64,000 nt of DNA from Xiphias gladius (Eukaryota; Chordata; Actinopteri; Istiophoriformes; Xiphiidae): the NCBI RefSeq assembly GCF_016859285.1, contig NC_053407.1:6006857-6070856 (forward strand), given 5' to 3'. The notes under the pieces were generated by a model. It saw only the letters and a program-made list of their open reading frames with translations, had not been told where the DNA came from and ran no database searches. Positions within the stretch are counted from its first letter, which is position 1; each line of letters opens with the position of its first letter. The translations under genes and the position numbers were made by a program. This document shows, piece by piece, positions 11,583 to 25,365 of this stretch.

Positions 11583-14500
11583 GCTAGCTGGCTATCATGC
11601 TAGGTCTTTGTGCTGCACACACTGCGTCTGGAGGTGTGCGGGCTCGGACTAATTCCTGAGACGTGGCAATCAAAGAAGTAAAACATACGAGTGTTCGCGG
11701 TGGTGGTGGTGTTGATTGCCTCTCTGTCCCCGAGTGCAAATTTAAATGGACAGGCCCGGACATGATGTAAAAATATTAACACTGCCGCACCAATGGAGCT
11801 AGTGCATTTGGCGCCATTAATACGGCTTAGTTAGCTAGACAACTTATTTGTAATGTGACGGCTAGCTAGCCGGTTGGATGGCTAAATGCCAACAGACTCA
11901 TTTGGACAACCCATTGTTTAGTTGTGTGAGATTATATTACAGTACACTGTTAATAATATCAGTAGATATAGTAACGCTGGACAAAATTTGCGTCTGTTTG
12001 CGCAGCACTTGTACAACTGTTAACAGTAATGGTTGTTCGGGTTTTCTAGGTTCAACATTCTAATGGTTAGAGCAAAGCATCTGTGACTGTCACTGGGTCC
12101 CAGACAGGGGTTCAGGGACCTCTAGGGGTCGCTTGTAAACCGAGTGACAGATTAATGTTCACCATCGTTCCTTTTTACTAAAAATGAGAAGGAAATGTAT
12201 CTATGATTTCTGATAACGCAATTTAATCAGATATACTCATTGAAATTATGATATCATTTTTAAAAGAGGGAACAAGAAATATTAATAGTCAAACAACCAC
12301 CCAACAAAAATACAAGAACACATCTCAAGCCAGGCAACCAACAATCGAGTGGCAAGTAGAATTATTAAAAGAATCATAATAAATATCAGATAGTAAAGCT
12401 TAAAATCTCCAAGGGGAATGAAAGAAAGTACAGTAGCTTGAGGGCAGTTTGTAGTTTACTCTATTAAAAATGGGCATTGTACCTGAAAATAGTTCTGCGA
12501 AAGAGAGGTAAGGTAGTTTGGGAGCTTAATAGTAGAGCTCTGTAGATTAATATAATGAGATGATTATTCCGTCTTGTCAATACTGTTGTTGGTTGTTTTG
12601 ACCAAGGTTTCACACTGGTGACCTTAATTTTTTTAAGGGGAGTTGTTTTTACAGTCCTTAGTCATAACAAAAGCCATGAGTCTGCATGAGACAAATTTTT
12701 GAGTTACACTCCACTTGCACTTTTAAATACAACTGAGCTGGTGAAAATATTAAGATAACCAGAAGGCTTTTGTCCAAAATCCTTTAATTGTCCCTATTTG
12801 TTATAATGTGCATCAACAGATATTTTTGTCAAAATTAGACTGAACAACAAAGAATAACCAATTTGATTGGACTTGGCTTTCATATATACTACATTACATT
12901 TATACATGACTGACATTACAACCCTGTTGATTTCGGCAGATTGACTTGGACACAATTGATGTCAGCAACCTAAATCGTCAGTTCCTCTTTCAGAAGAAGC
13001 ATGTTGGCAAGTCTAAAGCACAGGTATGTAAACATCAGGAAACTGACCTTTGCCACCGGTTGCTGTAAATCTTGTTGGAGCTGACACTGTTATGTAAAAC
13101 ACCTTGAAATATGTGTGCTTTCTGTAACATTTCATAGTTGTAGACTAAGTAATTTTCTGTGTACTGTTTGTGCATTTCTGCCTTATTTTTTTGTTGTTTT
13201 GCAGGTGGCAAAGGAGAGTGCTTTGCAGTTCTGTCCCAGTGCAAATATTACTGCCTACCATGACAGCATCATGAAGTGAGTTCTTTCGTTTTTCTTGTCC
13301 CTTTCACTCATTTAAGGAATTGAATCAATTTTATGTGTACTTTTGACATGGAACCGAACGATCAATATGAATGTGATAGTTTTTTTATTTGTCCAACAGC
13401 CCTGACTACAACGTGGAGTTCTTCAGAAAGTTCATGCTTGTGATGAATGCTCTGGATAACAGAGGTATCCTTGTCTGATCTTGATGACTTAAACATTTTT
13501 TGTTACTCCTAACTACCAACACTTTCAATTATGATGAAAATAAAACACCTTTTGTCTCTGTAGCGGCCCGTAACCATGTGAACAGGATGTGTTTGGCAGC
13601 TGATATCCCTCTGATAGAGAGTGGCACAGCTGGTTACCTGGGACAAGTCACAGTCATCAAGAAGGTAGGACATGCACCTCTTAGTTATGCTTAAATCCAC
13701 TGAATTACTATCCCATGTTGTTTCCTTGCACATGTGTAGGCAAGGTAGAAGGAGGGTAGTTAATATCTCATATCAGCTTGTATCTTTGCTCATCCTTTTT
13801 TTTTTTCCCTTTCTTTATTCCTTCCCATCCACCCTCTTTTCCTTCCCCAGGGAATGACAGAGTGCTACGAGTGCCAACCTAAGCCTTCCCAGAAGACCTT
13901 CCCAGGATGTACCATAAGAAACACACCGTCTGAGCCCATACACTGCATTGTGTGGGCAAAGTATCTCTTCAAGTAATGCTCATTCTCATCATAACTAAAT
14001 TCTAGCATCGTTCAAGTGGGCTACAATGTAAACAGGCTTATTAGAAAGTAAGTAAACTGTCTCTAGACTGGCCCTGCACAGGTTTGAAACAACAGTACGT
14101 ATGTAGAATATATGTAATTATGCTGCAAAGGTGCTAAAACATGAGAAAGCACCATAATGATATTTCAGAAACAACTGAGGTGAGTGCACTGTGTTCTAAT
14201 GGTTATTTTGCATTTTCTGTCTATTACCAACAGTCAGCTATTTGGAGAAGAGGATGCAGATCAAGAGGTGTCACCTGACACAGCTGACCCAGAGGCTGCA
14301 TGTGAGTGAGCTCATGGCATTACATTTGCTTCACAATATCTGATGAGTTATATTTCTTCAGCTCTTATTTTCAGTTCCATTTGTGACAGAAATGGATGTA
14401 TAATACTGATATAGGTAGAAATACACAAGCACCCTATACTCTGTGAAACTTCTGTTTTGTAAACAGGGAACCCAGAGGAGACGGCAGCTCGTGCCACAGC

Positions 14501-17500
14501 CTCAGAAAAGGACGGGGACATCAAGCGCATCTCCACCAAGGAATGGGCCCGCTCTACCGGATACGACCCAGTCAAACTCTTCAACAAGGTAACAGTCAGA
14601 CAATCAAACTTGTAGGGCTGTTTTGGATGCAGATTTGTAACTTACCTAATGTACAGCATTCTAATGCTTGCACAAGTGTGTGGAATACAGACTTTCTGTT
14701 TACATAATAAATGTGCATAGAACGGTTTATTTTGGCCCGTCCTGTGGTTAATGTTAAAGCAGTAGTGTTAATGCACATGGGGTAGTAAATTGTTGTGATG
14801 CAGAAGTAGGGCATTTGAAAATTGCCCCCGCTGATGTGTGTTTATATACTACATTCTCAATTGTTGCAAAATCAGCATGGAATAGTTCTTAATATAGTTC
14901 AAGAATGCAAGTGCAGAATGTGGCTATTTTGTCAATGCATTAGTGAAGTTGGTTATACAGAAAAGGATTTGTAGTTTCCCTTTATATCCTTATTTGTTTG
15001 TTTTCTACCTCAAACAGATGACATGGCAGATGTTAGCAAAGTGTTAGAAAGCTTAGATTGCATATTGTGCTTTGCAGTGCAAGAACATGAATGCTCTTTG
15101 TGTTTCACGTTGTTATATATGTTTCTTATGTCAGCTATAGAGTAGGCCTAGGACTGGCAGGTCCTGGGCCCAACACATGGCATTTCACACAGTAAAAATT
15201 ACAACTCGACATTCAAATAGAAGCACCACAGTTTGTTTTGACTGCTGGGCTCTGTACATGCTAATCAGCTAAATGTCTTGAAATTCTTGCACAGCTTCAG
15301 TCACTGTCATCACCATCACCTGTGGCAGGTGAACAATGTCTCGTGACTGGTTCTAACCCAAATATTTTTGGATTAGATTTTATAGAGTTGTACTGATTTT
15401 AGTATAAACTATGTTTACGTGTCATGTAATCACATTTGTTGGAGTTTCTATAATGTGTGTATGTATGTGTATGTATGTGTGTCTGTATATATAGCAAAGG
15501 CCCCACCTTTTTTATTTAACACATCCGTTTCACTTACTCTGTACATGCCCAACCCAAGCTGATGTGTGTAGTAGAACATGCATACTAGTTTTCCTTACTG
15601 AAAGACAAAGCATAAAAGGGATTAGTCGCGTAGGGAGTGAGAGTCTGTTGCACGTCTGGTTTTGATCTCATCCATGGTAGCAACATGCAGATTGAAATTA
15701 AATTTAAGAGTATTGTTATATGTTTTCTCTTATGAAAAGCTTGGGATACTTCATCAGTAGGGGCAGGGTTTCATGTGGTTTTAAATGTCGTGTTTTGCAT
15801 TTCTAATGTAGCCTTTTTTTTTGAACACACAGAACTGACTTTTAGGAGCACTGTTTTAGTGTATTGTCATCACCACCAGCATAATAGGGTTGTTACAATT
15901 GGCTTCCTCTCTAGCTTTTCAAAGATGATATCATGTACCTGTTGACCATGGACAAGCTGTGGAAGAAGAGGAAAGCTCCTACTCCTCTGGACTGGCAGCA
16001 CCTAGAGAACAGTGGTATGTCTTTTAAATATTTATGTAAGAAACAACTTTAGCTGCCTTGTTGGCCTACCCCCCCCAACTGTACCCCCTGCCCCCACAAG
16101 AAGACAAAGGGGAATTTTTTTTTTTTTTTAATTTTTGTTACTCATTGACCTAATTTATGTTCACTTGCTCAATGTGAGAGTCTCTACTGTATTTTGCTGT
16201 CAGTTACGGTCACTTTTCTCTCCTCTCCTCTGCTTTCACCATGTGTGTGTCTTAGTAACTGCAGCACCCCTGTTCACATGCTTTTGAGTATTAACATTTT
16301 TGCCTTGTGGCAATAATAGTACTGGTTATAATAGCCACATGTCAATTTAGCATGAATGTATGCGTTTCTCTTGGCTGTGTGTATTTGTTTTTTAGTATGT
16401 TCTTCCATATTTCTGTGTGGCCCAGTTTGTCCTCAGGAAGAGACTCCAGGTTCAGGTTTGAAGGACCAGCAGGTTCTGGGTGTTTGGGGTTACTGCCAGC
16501 TGTTTCAGCACAGCGTGGAGACTCTCCGCTCACAGCTGCAGGAGAAGGGAGATGGTGCTGAGCTCGTATGGGACAAGGTAACACGAAAACACAAACTAAT
16601 AGACAGCTGAAGGGAATGTTTGCACACTTGGTTTAAAAATCTGAGAAGAATAATATTGGTAAATAAATGATTCTTCCAGAAAAAATTGATAGGTACATGC
16701 AGGTCTGTCTTTTAATTTTAAAAACTCAAAGGCCTTAAAAGAAAAGTAGCTTCAAGTCTGAGTTTGTTGACAATTTAAGGTTTCTTTTTAGGGAATACAC
16801 AACCATAGTGAAATGGTAGTGACACACAGATGCATGCACTGTGTTTTTAATAGCTCATGTGAGTTTAATGCTTTCACTGCCTCCTCCCGTCGTCAGGATG
16901 ACCCTCCAGCCATGGACTTTGTTACTGCATCAGCAAACCTACGTATGCACATCTTTAGCATGAACATGAAGAGCCGCTTTGATGTAAAGTGTAAGTTGGC
17001 TATCTCACATCTTTTTAACAGAAAATTGGTTACACTGGAAACCAACTATCATTTTTTAATTTACTGTGTTTTATTTAGTGAATATATTGTATGTTATCTA
17101 AATTAGTTTGTGAGACCTTAATTCCATTATACAGTAGTGCATGTACAATCTCAGATAAATGTCTCTAATTGAGAGTGTTAATAGATGTATTTGTTGATTT
17201 GTTCCAGCCATGGCAGGGAACATCATCCCAGCTATTGCCACAACCAACGCTGTCATTGCTGGACTCATTGTTCTGGAGGGGCTCAAGATCCTGTCGGGGG
17301 AACTGGAATCCTGTCGCATGGTTAGTTCAGCTGCCATTGAGTATCCATAACTGGTTAAACTAGGTAGGAGCTGTCAGGAACTGGAGATTGGTCAAAGGTC
17401 AATAATTTGAGCTTTTTTAAAAATTTGTATTTCAAAGTCTGCTGCCTTCAGCTTCTCATTATGTAGCCTTGTGTTTCCAATTTTCCGGGTTCTGAAAATT

Positions 17501-20500
17501 ATAACATAATTATTGGTTATTCTCCAGTTAAGGTGTTGTTCAGATTTTACTTTTTACATGAAAATTTCACACCGTTTTGTGTGACCAATTAAACTGCAAG
17601 GAATAAATTGTTTGTGACTGGCACGCACTTCAAATGCAAGCCACCCTGCATTTTTTTATGTCAGGCCTTTTTTTTGTTCCTTCAGGTAAGTGAAGCTTAA
17701 ACTCCACATGCAGCTGTTGAAAGCACAAAATTCCCTTATATGTTGTGAACTTACCAACGATATCTGTAATGATTGATTAATAATCTCGGAGTCACCATCA
17801 GCTTTGACTGTAGCCAGATTCCCAGTCAGTGAAAATAAAACAACAAATTAATAAATAGAACCAGTGCAGATTTCTTCCTGTGTAATCCTCAGCCTTCTTG
17901 AAAACTATTTTCATTGAATAAATATCTGCTGTCAGTCAGGCTGGTGAAGACATTTTGGCCGGCCGCACTGTTTTTGGCACCTCAAGATCTGCTGACAGAC
18001 AGCTGCTTCTGAGGACAGAGACGGCCAAACAGAAGTCGGGGTTGTGTGGGTCGAAAGGACTAAACGGTGCAGTAATGCATAAGTGCTGCTCACATCTTGC
18101 TTTTAATGTGTATTCCCAGTAACATACCAGGGGTCCAATTCACAAAACCAATTCGTAAGCATTTTTCACATGCAAATCACAGATGGTAGTAGTGTCATGT
18201 GTCACAAAAGATTGTGATTCAGCAGACTTCTTGGATGCTTGTGTAAGGGTTGCAAGTATAACAATAATTTTGTTTAGTGTAACATTTCAAAATTAACGCG
18301 AGAGTTGTTGCACATTTGGTGAAACAGGCACCAAATTCCAATGAAAATGTCATCCAACAAAAACTGACAGAGAAACATAAAAGGTGCATCAGGCAACTGC
18401 CTCCTCTTCTTTGATTTCTAATATCCCAGTGTCATGCCATACCAGTAGCTGCAATGTTGTTGATAAGTGTTTGCAAAGTGTAAAAATGGAAAATGAAAGG
18501 TGAAAGATTTTGCCATGTGCCACAGTAACCAGGTTTCTTTCAGAATAAGCAAACAGGGTTTGTGAGTCTGAGTCCTGTTTACACCCCAAACCATGTTACT
18601 AGCATTTCTGGGCTCAGAGTAGTATCCTCTCTGCCAGCTCTGTTATTCTCCTGCATTAAATCTGTTCTTTATTTGTCTCATCTCTAGATCTTCCTGAACA
18701 AGTGTCCCAACCTCAGGAAGAAGCTGCTGGTCCCATGCATTCTGGACCCACCTAGTGCCAACTGCTATGTCTGCGCCAGCAAACCCGAAGTCACAGTTAA
18801 GCTCAACGTCCACAAAACCATGGTCCTCTCTCTGCAGGACAGGGTAATATGATAAGCTGTATTTTGCATGTACAACAACCTGAACCCACAAGAGAAAACA
18901 TCCCCCTCTCACAATGAAAACTTGTCCTAAAGATGCACTCTTCCCATTCTTCGATGGTAGTCCATTTCTACCCCCCCTTAGCAAATATGGTGTATAGCCC
19001 AAGAGAACCTGAGAAAAGCCTATATTCCATGTACCATATAAACTACAATACAGTAAATTGTTGGGTGGGAGGTAGTTGCTGTTGCTGGATTGTAAATTTT
19101 GCTGTGGATGCAAATGGTGTCTAGTTGGGGTGAGATGTTCATTACTGCTTTGTTTACTTGTTGGGGATTTGATGTTTTTTGTACGTATATTCAGATCTTG
19201 AAGGAAAGGTTCGGCATGGTGGCTCCAGATGTTCAGATAGAAGATGGAAAAGGGACCATCCTCATCTCCTCAGAGGAAGGAGAAACAGAAGGTATAGACA
19301 AAGTACAGTTAAAAATTAATAAAATATTGAACACATTTTTAAAACTTTTTAAAATGTTTATTTTGACCCTTTTACAATTTTTCTGTAAGAAAAGAAATGT
19401 TGTTGAGTTATCTGTATAAGACTAGCAATGCATAAGGAAAAGTAATTCACAAAGAGCATTTATGTCTTTTGGGTTAAATGGTTTTGCCCAATAGGAGGAA
19501 AGAAGTTACAGTATACAGAGGTACATAAGTATTTGGACAGTGTCACAACTGTCATAATTTTGCCTCTGTACACCACCACAGTGGATCTGAAACGAAGCCA
19601 TGAACATGTGAGTGAAGTATAGACTTTCAGCTCTAATTTAAGGGGTTTAACAGAATTAATGCATTAATCATTTAGGAATTATAGCCATTTTTATACATAA
19701 TCACTCTATCTATAGAGTCTCAAAAGTACAACATAATTTAAATATAAGTATTATTTTAATACTTGGATGAAAATCCTTTGCAGTCAATGACTGCCTGAAG
19801 TCTGGAACCCTTGGACATCACCAAATGCTGAGTTTCCTCTCTGAGATGCTTTGCCAGGCCTTTACTGCAGCCACCTTCAGTTGCTGCTTCTTTGTCTGCA
19901 GTACTGAAAAGCATGTTCCATTGGATTGAGGTCAGGTGACTGACTTGGCCATTGAAGAATATTCCTTTTCTTTTCCTTGAGAAGCTCTTGGATTGCTTTG
20001 GCAGTATGTTTTGGGTCAATCTCCACTGTGAAGCACCGTCCTATTATTTTTGCAGCATATGGCTAAGTCTCAGCAGATAGTACAGCCCTATACACTTCAG
20101 AATTCATCCTGCTGCTTCTATCAGCAGTCATCAGTAAACACCACTGACCCAGTTCCATTGGCTGCCATTGGCATAACAGTACCTCCACCATGTATGGCAG
20201 ATGATGTGGTATGCTTTGGATCATGAGCTGCTCCTTTCCTTTTCCATGATCTTCTCTTCCCAACATTCTGGTACAAGTTGATCTTTGTTTCATCTGTCCA
20301 AAGAATCTTGTTCCAGAACTGGGCAGGCTTTTTTTTTTTAATGTTTTCTGGCAAAGTCTAATCTGTCATCACTGTTCTTGATAGTTACCGGTGGTTTGCA
20401 CCTTGTGGTAAACCCTCTGTATTTACATTCATGAAGGTGTCTCTTGATTATAGAATTTGAAAATGATATGCCTCCCTCCTCAAGAGTGTTCTTGACCTTT

Positions 20501-23500
20501 CTAGATGTTGTGAAGGGGTTTTTTTTCACCAAGGAAAGAATTCTGCGATCATCCACCTTAGTTGACTTCTGTGGTCTTCCAGGCCTTTAGGTGTTGCTGA
20601 GCTTGCCAGTGCATTCCTTCTTTTTATGAATGTACCAAATTGTTGATTTGGCCCCTCCTAAAGCTTCTGCAATCTGTGTGATAGGTTTGTTTTGTTTTTT
20701 CCAGCCATGATGGCCTCCTTCATTTGCATCAACACCTCTTTGAAACACATATGAACAGCTACTAAATGCAAATTCAACACTTGGAATCAACTCCAGACCC
20801 TTATGTCATGAAATAATGAGGGAACAAGCCACACCTGGCCATGAAAGTCAGTCAATTGAATTAAAGTTGAAATTCTTCACTTCAATCACATCTTGATGGC
20901 GTCATTTCAAACTGATTGTGGTGGTATAAAAAAGAAAATTATGTCACTGTCCAAATACTTATGTACCGAACTGTACAACACCACAAGTCTGGTCCTGTCT
21001 GTAGCATTCAATCGTCAATGATACGTCTGTATTACAGTGTATTTATACCCAGAAAGCAGGCTACCTGCCCCCCTTTAGCACAGACACATACTTACACATT
21101 AACAGTTTCTACATTCTCTCCATGAACACGGCTTTCCTTTGAGATAAGACACTGCTGCATCTTTCCCCAGAAAGAAAAAAAGATTAGGAGCCTGAGAAAC
21201 CTACAGCTCATAAATAATTATAAAATACAAATAGACACACAACTAAAGTTCTCTATAAATTATAATATACGAAGCAGTTAAAAAATCATTACAACATTCA
21301 GAAATTATCATAACAGATAGTAATGGGGGGTAAGGGGCTGGGAAAATCACAAAAGAAATATTAAGCATGGAAGTAATGATTTAAAAAATAGACACCGATT
21401 AATTTTATTAATTTTATATATTTGGGTCATTTTTGTTATAGTGTATGATACGTTTTTAAACTTATAGATCATTACTCAAATTGGTATTCTGGGATCGTAT
21501 TTTGTTGTCTCGCTGATAGCTAAAACAACACGTCCCCACCAATGTCATCCCTTGTTTTGTTTTGTTTTTTTAAAGAAAAATTCAAACACGGCTGTTTTTG
21601 ATCAGTCACCTCGTTATGCAAATGCAGTTTAAAATGAAATGTTTTAAGTGGCTATATGGAAAGAAGTTCTTGATCTATGTTGCTTGATACCAGGTGGTAC
21701 ACCTACTGGTATTTTACCTTTTTTTTTAAAAATGTAAAATAATACAGCAACAGCAGATGTTGAAATAAAACTGCAGTTGTAACATGCATTGCCGGCAGTT
21801 AGCACAAGTGTCAAAATTAAAGTAATGGTGTGCATCTGCATTCCTACAGTACATCGGCTGTTCTGATATAGAAAATAGGCAGTTTTTGATTGGAACATGT
21901 TGTCATAGCACACAGAACATAAATTAGATACACATCAGAGAATATTGTTCATAGCTCAGAGGCTATTTTGACTAATGAAACCACAATAAAATTATATATT
22001 GTCTGTATGTATATTTTAGATTTAGGGCTAGAGTTAAGGTCATTTAAAAAAATGTAACCTACATGAATATAAAAATCAGCTATTAAAAATAAGGAAATGT
22101 ATTGTGGTTTACTGTCTTCAAAACATTTGGCATTTGTTGAGTATCAAATAGGTGTTCGGGAATGGAAATAAATTAACACATTGTCCCTGCATATACAGTA
22201 CTAAAAGCAAATACTTGTTAGGCATGTGTGTAATACCCATCTTGTCTTCCCAGCCAACAACAGCAAATTTCTTGCTGACTTTGGGATCCGAAACGGCAGC
22301 CGTCTGCAAGCTGATGACTTCCTGCAAGACTACACACTCCTCATTAACGTCCTGCACACGTATGTCCCCGTGTGTATATGGATCTGTGCAAGAATGTGCC
22401 TGTATATTTTGTTTTAATAATACCACTCCAGTGAGTGAACCTGAAAATGATATGTGTTGGTGCCTGTCTGTCTTCATTGGCAGTGAGGAACTAGAGCGTG
22501 ATGTGGAATTTGAGGTGGTAGGTGAGGCCCCAGACAAAGCTCCACCCCCTCAGAGCAACCAGGAAGAGGCTAACAGCATCACCAATGGTAACAAGGACTC
22601 CGCACAGCCTTCCACCTCTTCTAAAGGTCAGCAGGAAGGAGAGAACTTTGGATTTACTTTACAGTGCTGTTGATTAGTTTAGTTTGGTCTATGTATTAAA
22701 TTATCTAGTTAGTGAATTGATTGAGACTGGGAAAGGGCAGGAATGCACAGCATGTGCTATACTGTATCATTGGCCTATAGTTTGTGTTTACTGGCTTTCA
22801 TTATTTTTGTTGTGATTCTGGATTCCTAAGTATCATGGGATAAACATGATTTTTGATGTGGAACACTTAAATTAACTGACTTGTTTTACAAACCTACATC
22901 ATGTTTAGCAGGCTGTAGGTTTTCTGCAAGGGAAAGCTGTTCAGTCATTGTTATACCAGTTCTAAGCAACCTCTCCCATGTAAAAGAAAAGTAGATGCAG
23001 CAGGTTAGACCTGCAGATCGGCTGTACATGTCATCAAAAGGAGGAATGTGTTCAGAAAGACAATAACACTTCATGAAAATCGCCAGCTGCCTATCTCATT
23101 TCATGAGGCCCCACAGTAGTATAGCAAACACACAGTGTCGTCGAGCAAAAACATTGAACTTTGCATAGTTTTTGCCACAGCATAATGAAACATTATCTGC
23201 ATTTGTGCTGCATTTGATCATCAAATACGACCAAGCGCAAATTCCTATTAGATGACTTTGCAAAATGAACGCCATTTTTCTTCAGTTTACTCTGGGTTTG
23301 TAGTGACCATTCAAGGATAAAGTGATACATTTTCAGAGTTGTTAATTCCTTCCATATAGTGTTTTAAATCACTGGGCAGTGTTATAGTGTATGATAAGTT
23401 TTTAAACTCATAGATCTGTTACTCAAATTGGACTTCTGGGATCGTATTTTGTTGAAACAACACATCCCCACCAAGGCCACCCCTTTTTTTAAAAACACGG

Positions 23501-24163
23501 CTGTTTTCGAATCAGTTGCGTTGTTATGCAAATGCAGTTTTAAAATATTGCTGGTATTATTTTTCCTTCCCAGTGGGTGGTGTAGGTTTGCCTGAAACTG
23601 CATTTATAGAGCTGGAGGTTTGAAACTGTAGCTCTGTAGTTGGATATTGGCTGGGCTTGATTTCAGTTTGTTTGTATAAGTAGCATTTATCATTGTTAAC
23701 AACTCAAAAAAAAATTGGCTCACAATGTCAGTTTGGCATCCTTTTGTTAGGAATTCACCTATTTCAACCTATTTTAATGTGAGGTTTTTTGCCTAAACTG
23801 TCCTGTGAACCAGCTTGTTTTTTAATTTAATAAGGCTCCAAGTGCAGTCAGAGTTGTATATTCTACAGCTTAGTGGTCCTGTCTTTTGTAAGACCAAATA
23901 TGCTTGTCTTTAATCTGAGTGCAAACCTTGTTGTCCACCGTCTTTCAGCTCCAGCAGAGGACAATGACATCATGATAATTGAGTCTGATGAGGAAGAAGG
24001 GTTGTCAAACCGTTCTTCAGCAACAGTGAGCAGCGGCACCAAGAGGAAGCACTCAGACGCAGAAGCTGGCGAGACCTCCACCAAACGTCCACGGACGGAG
24101 AAAGCAAGTGCAGCAGCTGCCCCCACTGACAATGATGACGATGACATCATCGCTCTGGACTAA
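11381..24163 (+). CDS. uba2: SUMO-activating enzyme subunit 2, complete
   Basis: Catalytic half of the nuclear SUMO E1 (with SAE1): adenylates SUMO, holds it as a cysteine thioester and passes it to UBC9. Exons: 11381-11521, 12940-13023, 13205-13275, 13400-13464, 13564-13664, 13851-13972, 14234-14301, 14467-14588, 15915-16014, 16426-16577, 16897-16990, 17208-17320, 18688-18843, 19195-19291, 22254-22359, 22484-22626, 23949-24163. All are in phase, giving 649 aa (human 640). Landmarks: nucleotide-binding [10 protein letters not shown] (21-30); zinc ligands C159/C162 and C437/C440; catalytic Cys174 in [10 protein letters not shown]; ubiquitin-fold region from exons 14-16; acidic SUMO-interacting-like [10 protein letters not shown]; basic nuclear signal KRK..KRPR; conserved end DDDDIIALD. 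Nothing is broken. The start ATG aligns with the human start. The exon 10 acceptor is the one ambiguous boundary. Confidence 0.97.
11522..12939 (+). other. uba2: uba2 intron 1
   Basis: Begins with donor GTCCGT, then a (GT)n tract at 11546-11580. The remainder is AT-rich with no recognised gene or transposon. Confidence 0.85.
11546..11580. repeat. (GT)n microsatellite
   Basis: About 17 units starting some 25 bases inside uba2 intron 1. Confidence 0.95.
14589..15914 (+). other. uba2: uba2 intron 8
   Basis: No gene seen. It has a short TG/TATG-rich stretch near 15450-15495 and otherwise unique-looking AT-rich sequence. Confidence 0.75.
17321..18687 (+). other. uba2: uba2 intron 12
   Basis: No gene or recognisable transposon was seen. 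The minus-strand open frame at 18643-19113 is antisense to exon 13. Confidence 0.75.
19516..20973 (-). mobile_element. Tc1-like transposon, degenerate, with intact ends
   Basis: A 1458-bp element on the minus strand. Left end CAGAGGTACATAAGTATTTG and right end (inward) CAGTTCGGTACATAAGTATT form terminal inverted repeats, flanked by TA on each side. Inserted in uba2 intron 14 antisense to the gene. Confidence 0.93.
19756..20790 (-). pseudogene. Tc1-like transposase, broken
   Basis: Minus-strand fragments in several frames follow the transposase order: [22 protein letters not shown] (first helix-turn-helix), [20 protein letters not shown] (GRPRK-type linker and second helix-turn-helix), then [20 protein letters not shown] (catalytic DE region) and a C-terminus ending CKGFSSKY. 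Stops and frameshifts separate the pieces, so no full protein can be made. Confidence 0.88.
21435..21634. repeat. Local interspersed repeat, copy 1
   Basis: Matches 23381-23545 in the same orientation: GTTATAGTGTATGATA, CTGGGATCGTATTTTGTTG, ACACGGCTGTTTT and GTTATGCAAATGCAGTTT occur in the same order, with copy 1 about 35 bases longer. Confidence 0.85.
22627..23948 (+). other. uba2: uba2 intron 16
   Basis: No gene seen. It contains the second copy of the local repeat pair (23381-23545). Confidence 0.8.
23381..23545. repeat. Local interspersed repeat, copy 2
   Basis: See 21435-21634. This copy lacks the segment around the GATAGCTAAAAC block and part of the T-rich stretch. Confidence 0.85.
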
Positions 24164-25365
24164 CCCCTCCTCTGTGGTCTCCTGAAGGACTGAGAACTCT
24201 TTGAAAGCTTGTCATTTTGACCTAAGAAAGACAGTAGGCTTAAATAAAACACCTCTTTTATGAAGAACAATTTACTGCCCTGCTTTATCTTTCATCATTT
24301 CCTCCTCCCCAACTGCTTTCATATTCCCTCTGCTCTCCACATGATGCTGTAAATAAGATTCTACACTTGAAAAACTTTTGAAAAATACATGCAACTTCTT
24401 TTGTTTTGTTTTTTTATCCATTCCTTGTCCTTATAAACTGCTTTTCTTGATGGTTAAAAAAAACAAGTGCTTTTTTTTGTATCTTTTATAAACGTACTGT
24501 ATTTCTCATGTGACACAATTCAGGGTGTTTTGTGCTTTGTGGTCTGGTTACAAAAGGTTTAAAACCAAAACATTTTCTTGGGTTGTAATATTGATCTCAA
24601 TTGTTGTGAAGGGATGGTAAAAGACAGATAGACCCAGGAGTCCACAGCTTATGGTACTCTAGCCTAGCTGCCTGCCTGTAGGTGCTGTAGATGTCTGAGA
24701 CTGGGTCGGTAAAGCACAGAGGCACAGACAGGGAGTTTGGCCACGTTGTGCCATGGGGCGTTAGCTTGCTACCTCTTTTCTAGAACTAACATGTTTTGGC
24801 CGCAAATACGTCATCATGCCCTCCATACCACCACCAAAGTACGGTGTCCAGTTCTTTGAGTAACTTTTTTTGATTCTTTAACAGCCAGGGAGCAGCACAG
24901 TATAGCTAATATGGCGGCCTGTGAAACTGCAATGACTGTACTATATCCTTCAAAGTCTACAACTAAGCACGAGTGGCTTAGATCCAGGCTAGTAGTAGTT
25001 TAATGTAAACATGTTACAGTGGCTTTTTATTAGTATGATCAGTTCTGTTTGAGCAAAGATGTTGCTTTTTGTTTTAAGACAGTTAAAGACAGTTCAGACA
25101 GAACCAGATATGAAGTAGACCCTGTCATAGTGTTTCATACTGCAGGGGTTAAACCGGGTTGTGTGATGGCAGTGGAGTCATGCTCTTAAATAACATAAGA
25201 ACCACTCACACAGAGAGTAGCAGTTGAGCACCTGCTGACTTCTCCAGTATAACCCCTGTGTCAGTGTCCATAATTTCATTCTGATCTGACCTGCTTTTGA
25301 ACGGCTATGAGAGCCTTTTGGACCAATTTGGTGAAGACAATAAATTCAACAAATGCAGACACCTT
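24164..25365 (+). other. uba2: uba2 3' UTR, two candidate poly(A) signals
   Basis: AATAAA at 24243-24248 would give a very short UTR. AATAAA at 25339-25344, followed by a GT-rich stretch (about 25370-25395), is a stronger site and would give a UTR near 1.2 kb. Confidence 0.6.

Larger units (their letters stand above)
19292..22253 (+). other. uba2: uba2 intron 14
   Basis: Longest uba2 intron. It holds a complete-length but dead Tc1-like element (19516-20973) and one member of a local repeat pair (21435-21634). Confidence 0.85.

Noticed and set aside
16437..16577. Use of the CAG at 16434-16436 as the uba2 exon 10 acceptor
   Set aside because: It breaks the frame; the acceptor ending at 16425 keeps phase and the conserved GLKDQQVL block.
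18643..19113. 156-codon minus-strand open frame
   Set aside because: Antisense to uba2 exon 13 and its intron; no homologous features.
22118..22537. 139-codon minus-strand open frame
   Set aside because: Antisense to uba2 exons 15-16.
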